Below are positions 7,655 to 16,400 of a stretch of 64,000 bases of DNA, one piece after another. The notes beneath the pieces were generated by a model, which was not told the origin of the DNA, made no database searches, and was given only the letters and a program-made list of their open reading frames with translations. Source of the stretch: Caldilinea sp. CFX5 (GTDB lineage: Bacteria; Chloroflexota; Anaerolineae; Caldilineales; Caldilineaceae); contig QWII01000041.1 of assembly GCA_021405325.1 (NCBI GenBank), positions 15,647 through 79,646 on the forward strand. Reading direction: 5' to 3'. The translations under genes and the position numbers were made by a program. Position 1 is the stretch's first letter. Every line of letters begins with the position of its first letter.

Positions 7655-9049
7655 TTAGGTATAACTCAACGAATAGACCGTGGACGGCTGTTTAGGAAAC
7701 AAGACATCAAGCAACAACGCCGCCTCCTGACTGGCCCAAATGTCCGGGAAGATGGCCCGCAACTCGCTCAGGCTGCGATAGCCAAAGAGCAGTTGCAAGA
7801 AAACCAGCGCCGGACAGCCGGCTTGGGCGTCATCGTCATAGGCCGGCGCGCGCCAGGGTTCGACGGTGACAAGCCTGCCCGCCGCAAAGGCCAGTCGCAA
7901 GCCGCCACGGTAGCAATCGATTTTCAACTCGCCGGTATGGCCGGTTAACAGCGAGCCGGCCAGCCGTTCTTCCAAGACCGGCGTAATGTGCTGAAGAAAG
8001 GCCGGCACATCCGGCACGCGCAGATACCAGGCATAGGGTGGGATGGTGCGCGGCGCGAGGTTATCGCCCAGCACGGTATAGGCCGGGTGGGTGCGGCCCA
8101 GGTGAAAACTGATCTGGCGCAAGGGATCAGTATCGTCGCTAACGGGTGGTATGGTTTCCGCGTATTGGTGCAAGAGCTGCAATAAGCCAGGCATAGCCGC
8201 TGCCCAGTTCACCTGCGGCGCTAGTTCGAGCGCATAGACTCGGAAATCGTCGCTCCAGCGTTTGACCGCCAGCCAGGTGTAACCACAGTCGCGCCCCTGC
8301 GGATCGACCACGATATGGATCGGCCCAAACAGCCCAACCCGTGTTGGCCCCTCCTTCTGCACGACTGGGTCTTCCCACGCTGCGATATGATAGCGCCAGT
8401 AGTCCGCCGCCGTTTCGTGCCAGACCAGGTTGGCGGGGCGCGGTTGATTGTACCAGGTCAGCAGGTTGGGAATATCGTCGTGCGTAGCCGGTCGCAAGGT
8501 GTAGGCTGGGGCTTGTTCGGCCTTTAGCCCGGCCAGCGCGGCGATGGCGACGCGCCGTTGGCCGCCCAAATCCAGCACATATTCATAGCCAAACTGGCGG
8601 TAGAAATAGGGAATGCCAGTAATCGCCTGCACCAGATGCCCTTCGGCAGCGCTGCGAGCATGGATCATCTTTATCATGGTGCGCACCAATCCCCGATTGC
8701 GATAGGCCGGCTCGGTCGCCACATTTTCGGGCCGACCAACGCCAAATTCTATGCCGCCATAGCTCCAACGGTGACGCCAGAAACAGGTGCAGGCCACCAG
8801 CGGCCATTCCGGTTTGCTGCGATCTTCGATCAGGGCAAAGTCACCCGCCCCGGTAAAAGGAAAGCCGTCGCTCATATAGATGCGCGCCTCGTCAGCCGTG
8901 CGCACGTTGATCGGCTCCGCCAGACTGTTGCGGAAGACCGATCCCATCAAGTAGCCGATGCGCTCTTGATCGGCTTTGGTCGACCAGCGGCAGACCAGGC
9001 CGTCGCCTAGATCGCCAAGATAGGTTGGATCCGCCAGTTGTGTGGACAT
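7655..9049 (-). CDS. Eis-like N-acetyltransferase
   Basis: The 464-residue product has the size and layout of Eis-type acetyltransferases: an N-terminal GNAT with motif VATEPAYRNRGLVRTMIKMI, a second degenerate GNAT in the middle (FGPIHIVVDPQGRDCGYTWL) and a C-terminal sterol-carrier-like domain (LTGHTGELKIDCYRGGLRLA). In mycobacteria, Eis acetylates several amines of aminoglycosides and also proteins. Eis proteins need their free C-terminal carboxylate; here the chain ends VYSLSYT. AGGAACAAA precedes the ATG. The acceptor is not deducible. Confidence 0.82.
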   Translation of the reverse strand: MSTQLADPTYLGDLGDGLVCRWSTKADQERIGYLMGSVFRNSLAEPINVRTADEARIYMSDGFPFTGAGDFALIEDRSKPEWPLVACTCFWRHRWSYGGIEFGVGRPENVATEPAYRNRGLVRTMIKMIHARSAAEGHLVQAITGIPYFYRQFGYEYVLDLGGQRRVAIAALAGLKAEQAPAYTLRPATHDDIPNLLTWYNQPRPANLVWHETAADYWRYHIAAWEDPVVQKEGPTRVGLFGPIHIVVDPQGRDCGYTWLAVKRWSDDFRVYALELAPQVNWAAAMPGLLQLLHQYAETIPPVSDDTDPLRQISFHLGRTHPAYTVLGDNLAPRTIPPYAWYLRVPDVPAFLQHITPVLEERLAGSLLTGHTGELKIDCYRGGLRLAFAAGRLVTVEPWRAPAYDDDAQAGCPALVFLQLLFGYRSLSELRAIFPDIWASQEAALLLDVLFPKQPSTVYSLSYT

Positions 9050-9067
9050 GTTTTGTTCCTCCAGCTA

Positions 9068-9523
9068 TTACTTCAGTTCTTTGATCATATCAATCACCCA
9101 ATCCGGCACGCCGTTATAGACGCCATCGACATACGAGACTTTGCCGTCATAGCTGTAGCCCAGTTTTTCATACAGCCGGCGCGCTGGGTCGGTCGGATCG
9201 ACACCGGCGGCCAGGCTGATGTGGGCAAAGCCGCGCGCCCTGGCTCTGCTTTCGCAGGCGTGTAACAAGGCAGTGGCATAGCCTTTGCCTCGCTCCTCCG
9301 CCTTTGTATAGAGGTCTTCAATGTCTGGTATGTGCGGATAGGTCTCTTTGCCAAAATACTTTAAGAAAACAAAGCTGGTCAGACCCATCGCCGTTTCCAC
9401 CACCAGAAAGTCGCCAATCCCCTGTGCCTGGGCTGTCAACCGATAGGCGATAAGCTGCTCATCCAGTTGTCTGATGGCTTGTAACGGGGCAGCGTCCTCT
9501 GGTTTTGCATTTCTGATTATCAT
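9068..9523 (-). CDS. Single-domain GNAT acetyltransferase
   Basis: This compact 151-residue GNAT begins MIIRNAKPEDAAPLQAI, the usual first strand and helix. It shows IEDLYTKAEERGKGYATALL as motif A (E-R-G-K-G-Y-A) and RRLYEKLGY as motif B. It lies 18 bases downstream of the stop side of the serine-hydrolase gene and 18 bases upstream of the Eis-like gene, so it is probably in one transcript with them. The ribosome site is weak. Confidence 0.86.
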   Translation of the reverse strand: MIIRNAKPEDAAPLQAIRQLDEQLIAYRLTAQAQGIGDFLVVETAMGLTSFVFLKYFGKETYPHIPDIEDLYTKAEERGKGYATALLHACESRARARGFAHISLAAGVDPTDPARRLYEKLGYSYDGKVSYVDGVYNGVPDWVIDMIKELK

Positions 9524-9544
9524 GATCTTTGTCCAGGCTCACTT

Positions 9545-10594
9545 TCAGACCGAAATCGACTGGTATAACTCGGCAACCTGCTTACCAATCACCCCAGGAT
9601 TGGGGCTGGTTTCTTCTACCCACCCTTGTGGACCAAACGCACAGTTCGTCAACACGGCAACCCCCAGCTTTGCATCTGGATAATGGCCATACCAGACGCT
9701 AAAGGCCGGGTTCATGCCGCCGTGTGATGCCAACCACTGGCCGGCTTGTTCTTCCATCCACCATCCCAAGCCGTAGCCAGCCTTTGGCTCGGCCAGAAGG
9801 GCGGGTGTCCACATCTGTCGCCGTGTGGCTTGGGTGATAATCTGTTCGGTATACAAGGCTGCATCCCATTTGACCAGATCACTGGCACTGCAAAGCAAAC
9901 TGCCATTGGCCCCATTGATCGGGGCTGCTTCGGTTGCGTCAGACAAAGGATGCCATTGAATCCCCTGACAATTTTTCCATTCACCATCCTCCCAGCAATA
10001 GCCGGCTGCGCGATTCGGCACAATGGCGCGCCAATCATTATGGCGGGCTTTCATATCTAAAGGCGCAAAGATCCGCTCCTGTAGAAATTCATGATAGGGC
10101 TTGCCTGTGACCTGGTGAATCACCATGCCCAGGATGTTGTAGTTGACATCACAGTAGCCGAACTGCGCACCAGGAGTGAATTGCAGGGGCAGTCGATAGG
10201 CGTCTTCATAGAGATCCGCAATCGTTAGGTCGGCCCGCGCAAAGTCCGCTGACCAATAGTTGACGCCCGATGTATGACTCAACAGATGGCGCAGTGTGAT
10301 CGCCTGCCACTCCACCGGTAACCGCTGGTCATAGTGACTGACCGGATCCGTTAGCTGGACTTTGCCCTCCTCAACCAAGATCATGATGGCTGTCGCTGTA
10401 AATTGTTTGGTCAGCGACGCAATCTCATAAACAGTATCCGGTGTCGCTGGTACGCCCAACTCAAGATTGGCAAACCCATAGCCCTTGGTCAGCACAGGCT
10501 CGCCCTGATCGATGATGGTGAGCGCGAGACCAGGCAGGTGCTGACGTTGCATCTCGGCAGTGATATAAGCATCAATCGTTTGTTCGATTGACAT
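9545..10594 (-). CDS. Serine hydrolase, class C beta-lactamase fold
   Basis: This 349-residue protein has the three active-site motifs of class C beta-lactamases and penicillin-binding-protein-like esterases: S60-L-T-K in IASLTKQF, the Tyr-x-Asn equivalent in GYCDVNYNILG, and HGG in ASHGGMNP near residue 306. There is no signal peptide, so it is likely cytoplasmic and more plausibly an esterase or peptidase than a periplasmic beta-lactamase. AGGAGAA precedes the ATG. Its setting beside acetyltransferases suggests small-molecule turnover. Confidence 0.85.
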   Translation of the reverse strand: MSIEQTIDAYITAEMQRQHLPGLALTIIDQGEPVLTKGYGFANLELGVPATPDTVYEIASLTKQFTATAIMILVEEGKVQLTDPVSHYDQRLPVEWQAITLRHLLSHTSGVNYWSADFARADLTIADLYEDAYRLPLQFTPGAQFGYCDVNYNILGMVIHQVTGKPYHEFLQERIFAPLDMKARHNDWRAIVPNRAAGYCWEDGEWKNCQGIQWHPLSDATEAAPINGANGSLLCSASDLVKWDAALYTEQIITQATRRQMWTPALLAEPKAGYGLGWWMEEQAGQWLASHGGMNPAFSVWYGHYPDAKLGVAVLTNCAFGPQGWVEETSPNPGVIGKQVAELYQSISV

Positions 10595-10607
10595 GGTCTT
10601 CTCCTAT

Positions 10608-11087
10608 TCATGCTATGTCGTCTGCGCGCCGCCAGACCCGTTGCCCTTCCTCTTGCGAAGGGGCCGGGAAGGTCACTACGGCAATGCGCCAAGGCGTGAT
10701 CTGCAACAGCCCACACTGTTCGTTGTCAACGCTGGTGAAAAAAGGTGCCGGATCATAACCGAGGGGGTGCGGCGCTGCTTTGAATAGATCCCAGATATGC
10801 TGTTTCTGCTGCCGATCTTCGACCCAGTGCGCCGTGCCATCGACATAGACTGGTTTTGTAATGTCGGCAACATAAGCCAGCGACACATGGGGATTGGCCG
10901 CCAGATGTTTGCTCTTGTACGAATCGCGCTGGGTCAAGATCCATCCCGTCGATCCTTCCCAGATCGGGTGCAAGATGCGCGATCGGGGTCGCCCTTGACT
11001 GTCCACGGTGGCAACGTTGCACCAAACCACTGTGTGAACACGCTGGATAAATTCTTGTTCGATTTCGCTGAAATTGTTGACTTGCAT
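10608..11087 (-). CDS. Pyridoxamine 5'-phosphate oxidase-fold protein
   Basis: This 159-residue split-barrel flavin-binding protein is recognised by VATVDSQGRPRSRILHPIWE and NPHVSLAYVADITKPVYVDG, the FMN/F420-type pocket. It is a tandem paralogue of the next gene upstream (11087-11551); the two share HPIWEGSTGW, K(S/A)KHLA.NPHVSLAY and the ITPWRI-type tail. Its start overlaps the upstream stop by one base (TAATG), so translation is probably coupled. Such proteins reduce or oxidise small molecules, or only bind flavin. Confidence 0.85.
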   Translation of the reverse strand: MQVNNFSEIEQEFIQRVHTVVWCNVATVDSQGRPRSRILHPIWEGSTGWILTQRDSYKSKHLAANPHVSLAYVADITKPVYVDGTAHWVEDRQQKQHIWDLFKAAPHPLGYDPAPFFTSVDNEQCGLLQITPWRIAVVTFPAPSQEEGQRVWRRADDIA

Positions 11088-11551
11088 TATTCCTCCTTCG
11101 CTTTTCGCCAGATGAGCGACTCGCCACCGAGGTTGCCCAATTCAATACGCCAGGGCGTGAACTTCAGAATACCAAAGTAGTGGTGATCAATCGTGCCGTA
11201 GTGGGGTTGCGGATCAAAGCCCAGCGACGGGGGCGTTGTCTGGTGTAATTCCCAAATGCGCTGCTTTTCGGCGCGATCCTCGATCCATTCGGCTACACAT
11301 TCCACGTAGACCGGTTTTGCCTTATCCGGCAGATAGGCCAACGAGACGTGGGGATTCACTGCCAGATGTTTGGCTTTGTGCGATTGCGGCCACGAGATCA
11401 CCCACCCGGTGGAACCTTCCCAAATCGGGTGCATCACACGCGTGCGCGGACGGTTCTGACGGTCAACCGTGGCGACAATGCAATAGACCGCCTGACTGAC
11501 GCGCACCATAAATTCGGTTTGGATATCGGCAAAGTTTGTGATTTCTATCAT
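11087..11551 (-). CDS. Pyridoxamine 5'-phosphate oxidase-fold protein (paralogue)
   Basis: This 154-residue second copy of the split-barrel fold has VATVDRQNRPRTRVMHPIWE and NPHVSLAYLPDKAKPVYVEC. I chose ATG 11551 because it overlaps the methyltransferase stop (ATGA), giving a coupled three-gene unit 12366 to 10608. It and its neighbour look like a local duplication that has diverged considerably at the C-terminus (KFTPWRIELG against QITPWRIAVV). The cofactor (FMN, F420 or none) cannot be determined. Confidence 0.85.
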   Translation of the reverse strand: MIEITNFADIQTEFMVRVSQAVYCIVATVDRQNRPRTRVMHPIWEGSTGWVISWPQSHKAKHLAVNPHVSLAYLPDKAKPVYVECVAEWIEDRAEKQRIWELHQTTPPSLGFDPQPHYGTIDHHYFGILKFTPWRIELGNLGGESLIWRKAKEE

Positions 11552-12366
11552 GTGGATGTCTCTTCCTTCTGGGCAACAACGGTAAAACACATCGGCAGTT
11601 TCTGATACTTTTCCAGATGTTTGAAATCTGCCGAAATATCATGCGCATATTCTTGGAACTCCCGAATCATCAGACCATTCTTCACCATACCGGTAAAAAT
11701 GGCGGCCAGAGTGTGGGGGAAGGCATAGGTCGTCTTGGCCGCGTATTGAGTGTTGCCCACATAGTCCAACCCTTGCTCATTGACAAATGGCTCGCGCCGG
11801 AAATAAGTATAGGCCGGCTTTAGCTCCTGTGCCGCCTCATAATCCTCTTCCCCCGGCAGGGCAAAGAGATTGAGGATCGGGTGCATCTCATAGACAAAGA
11901 GATGACCGTTGGGGCGCAAGAGTTGGGTCGCCACGGCAAAGAAGCGTTCCAGATCATCAAACCAACAGAGCGCGCCAATGGTGGTAAAGATCAGGTCAAA
12001 TTGGTGGAAATAGGCCGGGTCGATCTCGTAGACATTGGTGCGCACAAACTCGCAGTTGGTTTTTGACAATTGCCCCAACAAGATCGCCTCTTTGATCACT
12101 TCATCGGCAATGTCAAAGCCCACACCGGATGCTGCGCCCAGTTTCAACAGTGAAATGAGTTCCTGCCCATTGTTGCAACACAAGTGCGCCACCCGTTTCC
12201 CTTGGAGACCCAGCCGGTGGTGGATCGCCGTTTCGGTTTCGTCCAGAACGGAAAAGTCTGCCGCTTGCACGGCGGCTGGCAGGTCGATCTTGCGATGCTG
12301 TTGGTGAATCGGCGTCACCTGATTCCAGGCTTCGCGATTGCGTTCGGCGTAATTGGTGATGTCCAT
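11548..12366 (-). CDS. Class I SAM-dependent methyltransferase
   Basis: The 272-residue product has a Rossmann methyltransferase core. Motif I is slightly unusual, GKRVAHLCCNNGQELISLLK, with Cys-Cys-Asn-Asn instead of the common G-x-G-x-G. Downstream are GVGFDIADE (acidic ribose-binding Asp) and FDLIFTTIGALCWFDDL. It opens with MDITNYAERNREAWNQVTP, usual for small-molecule methyltransferases. AAGGAG favours the second ATG (12366). It heads the coupled unit with the two PNPOx-fold genes. Confidence 0.85.
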   Translation of the reverse strand: MDITNYAERNREAWNQVTPIHQQHRKIDLPAAVQAADFSVLDETETAIHHRLGLQGKRVAHLCCNNGQELISLLKLGAASGVGFDIADEVIKEAILLGQLSKTNCEFVRTNVYEIDPAYFHQFDLIFTTIGALCWFDDLERFFAVATQLLRPNGHLFVYEMHPILNLFALPGEEDYEAAQELKPAYTYFRREPFVNEQGLDYVGNTQYAAKTTYAFPHTLAAIFTGMVKNGLMIREFQEYAHDISADFKHLEKYQKLPMCFTVVAQKEETST

Positions 12367-12407
12367 CATGACTCCTTGATTGATTTAGGCGTATTCAACA
12401 CTGAACC

Positions 12408-12468
12408 TTTACCTCGGTCTAAGCAAAGTACGATTAGACTAATCGTACTTTGCTTAGACCGAGGTAAA
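12408..12468. repeat. Perfect hairpin, 29-bp stem with 3-base loop
   Basis: Arms 12408-12436 and 12440-12468 are perfect inverted copies (starting TTTACCTCGGTCTAAG) around GAC. It is the tightest palindrome in the window. The 3' end of a 30-residue frame (12454-12546) runs into it. No T-run follows. Confidence 0.92.
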
Positions 12469-12546
12469 CCCATAAAACGGGTTGACCGTGAGCAGTTGAT
12501 CGATCTCGCCCGGATCGATGCCGATTTGGGTAGTGCCTCCTGACAT
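12454..12546 (-). CDS. Short hypothetical frame ending in a hairpin
   Basis: A 30-residue frame begins MSGGTTQIGIDPGEIDQLLT, continues VNPFYGFTSV and stops inside the palindrome arm. GGAAAG lies upstream of the ATG. The composition looks protein-like, but I recognise no family. It may be the N-terminal stub of a lost gene whose remainder was replaced by the palindrome, or a chance frame. Confidence 0.3.
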   Translation of the reverse strand: MSGGTTQIGIDPGEIDQLLTVNPFYGFTSV

Positions 12547-12627
12547 GACGAAGTCTTTCCTTTCCTTCAATGCTATTCTCTGCTATAATAGGTACGCTCT
12601 GTTAATCACTGTTCGTGAAGTGCGACC

Positions 12628-12702
12628 GGCGACTCTTCCTGGAAGAGGCGGGAACGATTTGGTTTAACGAGACGGTAGTCGCCTCTTCCAGGAAGAGTCG
12701 CC
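12628..12702. repeat. Inverted repeat, 23-bp perfect arms, internally palindromic
   Basis: Arms 12628-12650 and 12680-12702 are perfect inverted copies (GGCGACTCTTCCTGGAAGAG...). Each arm is itself a palindrome around CTCTTCCTGGAAGAG, so the DNA or RNA can fold either as one long stem or as two short hairpins. The core CTTCCTGGAAGAG returns at 43212-43226. A TATAAT box at 12584-12589 lies just upstream, so the repeat may be within the 5' leader of the gene at 12738. Confidence 0.85.
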
Positions 12703-12737
12703 TGACCTTGCCTGATCGTGCTTCCTCTGGAGGGTCT

Positions 12738-13391
12738 ATGCAATCCTATACGTTTCGTCAATGTACATTAACCTTGTTGGATAAGCTCTTTGGCCTGCGT
12801 CAGATCTTTGCCGACCCGATTTTGGATCAATGGTTGCAAGGTGAACCAACACTTTCGGATTATGAGCAAAAGACATTACAAGAACTACGCACACTGCTCA
12901 ACCTGAATGTGCCGAGTTGGAACGAACAGGAACTCGCGCAGCACTTCATCGGGCCGTTGTTGAATTTGGTGCGCTTTACTGAACCCTATCGCTTTAATCT
13001 GTTCGCCACCCGCAAGATCGGCGCTACCCTAACCGCCAACGATGGTGATATTGAACTGAGCGGCGAGCCGGACGGCATTATCGCCACCGGCTTTCGTGAA
13101 CCGGAGATCCCCATGTTCGCCTTCACCGAATACAAGCGCCAACTTGACCCCGAAGGCGACCCGGCCGGCCAAACGCTGGCTGCCATGCTGGTGGCACAAC
13201 GCCTCAACCCCAAGCCCCATCCGATCTATGGCTGTTATGTCATCGGGCGCGATTGGTTTTTTATGGTTTTGCACGAGAAGCATTATGCCGTCTCCACTGG
13301 TCACAACGCGCTGCAACACCCTGAACTGGAAGATATTCTGCGCATCCTCAAAACTCTCAAACTTATTATCCTTGATCTAACAGCCACTTAA
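12738..13391 (+). CDS. Hypothetical protein with a possible PD-(D/E)XK nuclease fold
   Basis: This 217-residue protein begins MQSYTFRQCTLTLLDKLFGL. The middle shows a spaced acidic pattern compatible with a restriction-like nuclease: GEPDGIIATGF (Asp) and then AFTEYKRQLD (E-x-K). A GCYVIGRDWFFMVLHEKHYA segment follows. The gene at 24741-25421 has the same order (VVDGVLGRGI, LIVMEAKKSL, YGCYTISDSWTFVHAH), so the two are distant paralogues. GGAGGG precedes the ATG. It is the only intact plus-strand gene between 4.1 and 28.5 kb. Function is not established. Confidence 0.6.
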   Translation: MQSYTFRQCTLTLLDKLFGLRQIFADPILDQWLQGEPTLSDYEQKTLQELRTLLNLNVPSWNEQELAQHFIGPLLNLVRFTEPYRFNLFATRKIGATLTANDGDIELSGEPDGIIATGFREPEIPMFAFTEYKRQLDPEGDPAGQTLAAMLVAQRLNPKPHPIYGCYVIGRDWFFMVLHEKHYAVSTGHNALQHPELEDILRILKTLKLIILDLTAT

Positions 13392-13405
13392 AGATTATTT
13401 AGTCT

Positions 13406-16400
13406 TTACCCCTGCCCCAACGTCGCAAACCCTTCCGCCTCCGTCAGCGAATCAACCAGCGCGGCATAGACCACCAGCTCGTTCGTGCCATGGGGTGTGT
13501 AGGGCGTGGGCCGCCTGACGATCAAATGTCCACCATCCGCCGCCGTGTCAATCAATTTGATGCTTTCGGGGTGGCTGGGACAGCTTACACTGAGGGCGCG
13601 CCCGGTGCGTGGGTTGACAACCGCCGCCCAGTTGCCGACATTGAGCCAGATATTATAGGCGGTGCGTTTGCGTTGCACCGGCCCGGTCAGTGGGTTGTCG
13701 CCGTAGAGAATGCTTTGTGCATACTCGCCATCGACCTGATTGAAGATCATAAAGCCGCCCCACGGATTCCAACCGTCGCGATGGATCGGCGTCTGGTTGG
13801 TCAACCGGTAGACCGCCTTGAGCAGATTGCTCCCTGGCAGGGTCAGATAATCGATCTGGGCGTGCATCCCCTTGAGGCTTGGCGCGCCGGCAATGGCTGC
13901 CTGTAAACGCACCCCGCGCCAGGGCAACCCTTGCGCATCGGTTGCGTCAAGCGGTGCGACGGTAAACGCTTCCTGGTGCAACTTGCCGGGAAAGCCGCCT
14001 TCGTGGCTGACCAGGATCGGGCGAATGCCGCCAAACCAGGGCTTGAGCCACTGAAACTCGCCATCATTCGGAAAGGCGGTGTAGAGATGATTGGTCGCAC
14101 TGCCCGCTTCGTGCCAGGCGACAATGCCGGCGCTAAAGGTTGGCGCTACGGCCCAGGCCATCCGCCCGTTGTCGATCTGCCATATCGGTTGCCCTTCCCG
14201 TTCGTCCTGGCTAACCCTGACCGCCGCCTGCCGATCTCCAACCCGTAGAATCGTAAAATTCTGTTTACGGTCGAAACCAGTCGTTGTCAACAAGAGTTCA
14301 CCTTGATTGACGCCCAGCGTTGGTTGGGCTGCGTGGAGCGCAATGGTGGCGGCGAAAGGCTTTTCGTGTTGCAGCCCTTCCAGCGCAAAGGTCGCTTGAT
14401 CGGTTGTCCAACCAGTCGGCGGCGTGATCGCAATGCGCCCATTGATCGGTTGCTGGCGCAGGTTATCGACCTGAAGCTGCAACGTGACCTGGTCAGCCAT
14501 CGTCAGCACGGGGCTGGGTGTCAACGTCACTTCTTGCACACCGCTAACCGTGGGCATGGCGTTATTCTTGAGTTGTTCCTGCCGGGTCTGCCCGTTGCGT
14601 TGCTGCCAGATCCGCCGCACCGTGCGCCAGTCGCCAGGGCCGCAGTAGAGATGGAGCGGTTCCAGCGCCACACTGCCACCCACCGGGATCTGCTGTTCGG
14701 TGGAGATCAGGTCAAAGAACCAGGGTCGCCACTCGTGTTCAGAGATCGCTTCTCCCCAAACCACGCCATGCACCTGTCCATCCACTTCGACGGCATTCCA
14801 CTGTTCGCACAACCCCGCCGGCTCTTTGGGAAAGTCCCCCTCGGTTTCCGGGAGAACGTCGGCGCTGGCGGCCAGTAAGCGCTCTTGCCGCGCCATGACC
14901 GACCGGCCATTGACAACAAAATTGTCAGGGAAGTGCATGGTGGTCAACACTTTACAGCGTTGATCTAGATCGCCTTCATTGTCCAACCACCAGCGCACCT
15001 CCACCACCGGCGACGCCGAGAGCCAAAGCTCCCGTCGCAAGCGCAGCCCGGCAAAGGCGTTCGAGACAATGGTGGAGGCAAAGCAGACCCGCCCCTGTTC
15101 TCGTCGCAATTGCAGGGCAAAATCCTTACCGTCAAACTCATTCGGTGTATAGGGCGGCCCTAATAACTCCTTAAGACCAAAGTGATATTCTGCCCCTGCC
15201 TTGTTGGTGAACCACAGTTGCCCTTCGCGCTGCTGACAATGGACAGAGAAAAAGTCATTTTCGGCATAGAGGGTGCGCTTGGCCGCGTCCGGCTGATGTT
15301 CGATAGCAACGACGTTGCCCAGGCTGCGCACCAGGACGGGCAACGGTTGTGGTGCGGTGGTGATCACTTCGCCCGCATCGGTGAATTGGGCGACCAGCGC
15401 TAAGGCGACCTCCCCCTCTTGCGCGGCACTCAGTTCGACTTCGGCGCTGGCGTAGCCTTTCGCTTCTGCTTGAAAGGCGGTATGCCGCCAGTCAACTGTT
15501 ACGCCCTCCGCCGTGACAATTTGTAACTCACCCGCCACCGCTCGATCCAGGTGGTTTTTGACCTGCACGAGTACCCGTTGCGCCATCCCCGGTGTCAGCG
15601 TGATGGGCTGCGGGTGGGTGGAAATGTCCACCGCCGGTTCATAGTGCAAACCGCTGCCCAGCGTCACTTCTTCTTCGTCCAGCACCAACAGCGTGTTGAT
15701 CCGCGGCGTCGGTTTTGGTCGCCACTGGGAGATGTCGAGCCGGGGCGCATCGCCGGCGCAGCGATAGGCGCTGGCGACTGTGCGCGTCTCTCCCGGCAGC
15801 AAGGTGAACTCGGCCTGGTGATCGATCTGGATAGATTGGTCGCCCGTTGCGGTCAGCCGTACCGGAAGCGGCGTGGCGCGTTTGTTGGTGATCGTCCAGG
15901 TGACCGGATAGCTGAGACCTTGCGCCGGTTTGCTGGCGGCCACCTGGGCAAAGGCGGCAAAGTCGGCGGTTTCCAACCCGGTGAGGGTTTGCGCCTTGCG
16001 GTCGATCACGGCTTCGATGGCCGCGCCATCCGGGCGCACCCACCGACAACGATAAATTTCCATTGTCCCGGTCTGCGAATGTTTCTGCTCATCCTCCACC
16101 TGGCGCAATTCCCGATCAAAGTGGTTGTACCAATCCGCCTCGGCAAAGAACTCCTGCAGAATCGGCAGTCGTCGGAGCATAGGAATATAATTCTCCATGC
16201 TGACCGTGGTATTCGGCTTCCAGAAAAAGCCCACCTTTTTGTAGAGCGGCACTGCTTTCAGGTTAGCCGCCCAGGTGCCGATGGTCATCCGTTCATAGCC
16301 CTGCGCCGTGGCGGTATCGACCATCTGCGTCAACATGCGCCGGCAAAGGCTGCGCCCCTGATAGTCTGGATGGACATTGAGCAGATCGACATAGCAACTG

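Noticed and set aside
9545..10594. True secreted beta-lactamase
   Set aside because: The active-site motifs fit, but no signal peptide is present, so a cytoplasmic esterase or peptidase is more likely.
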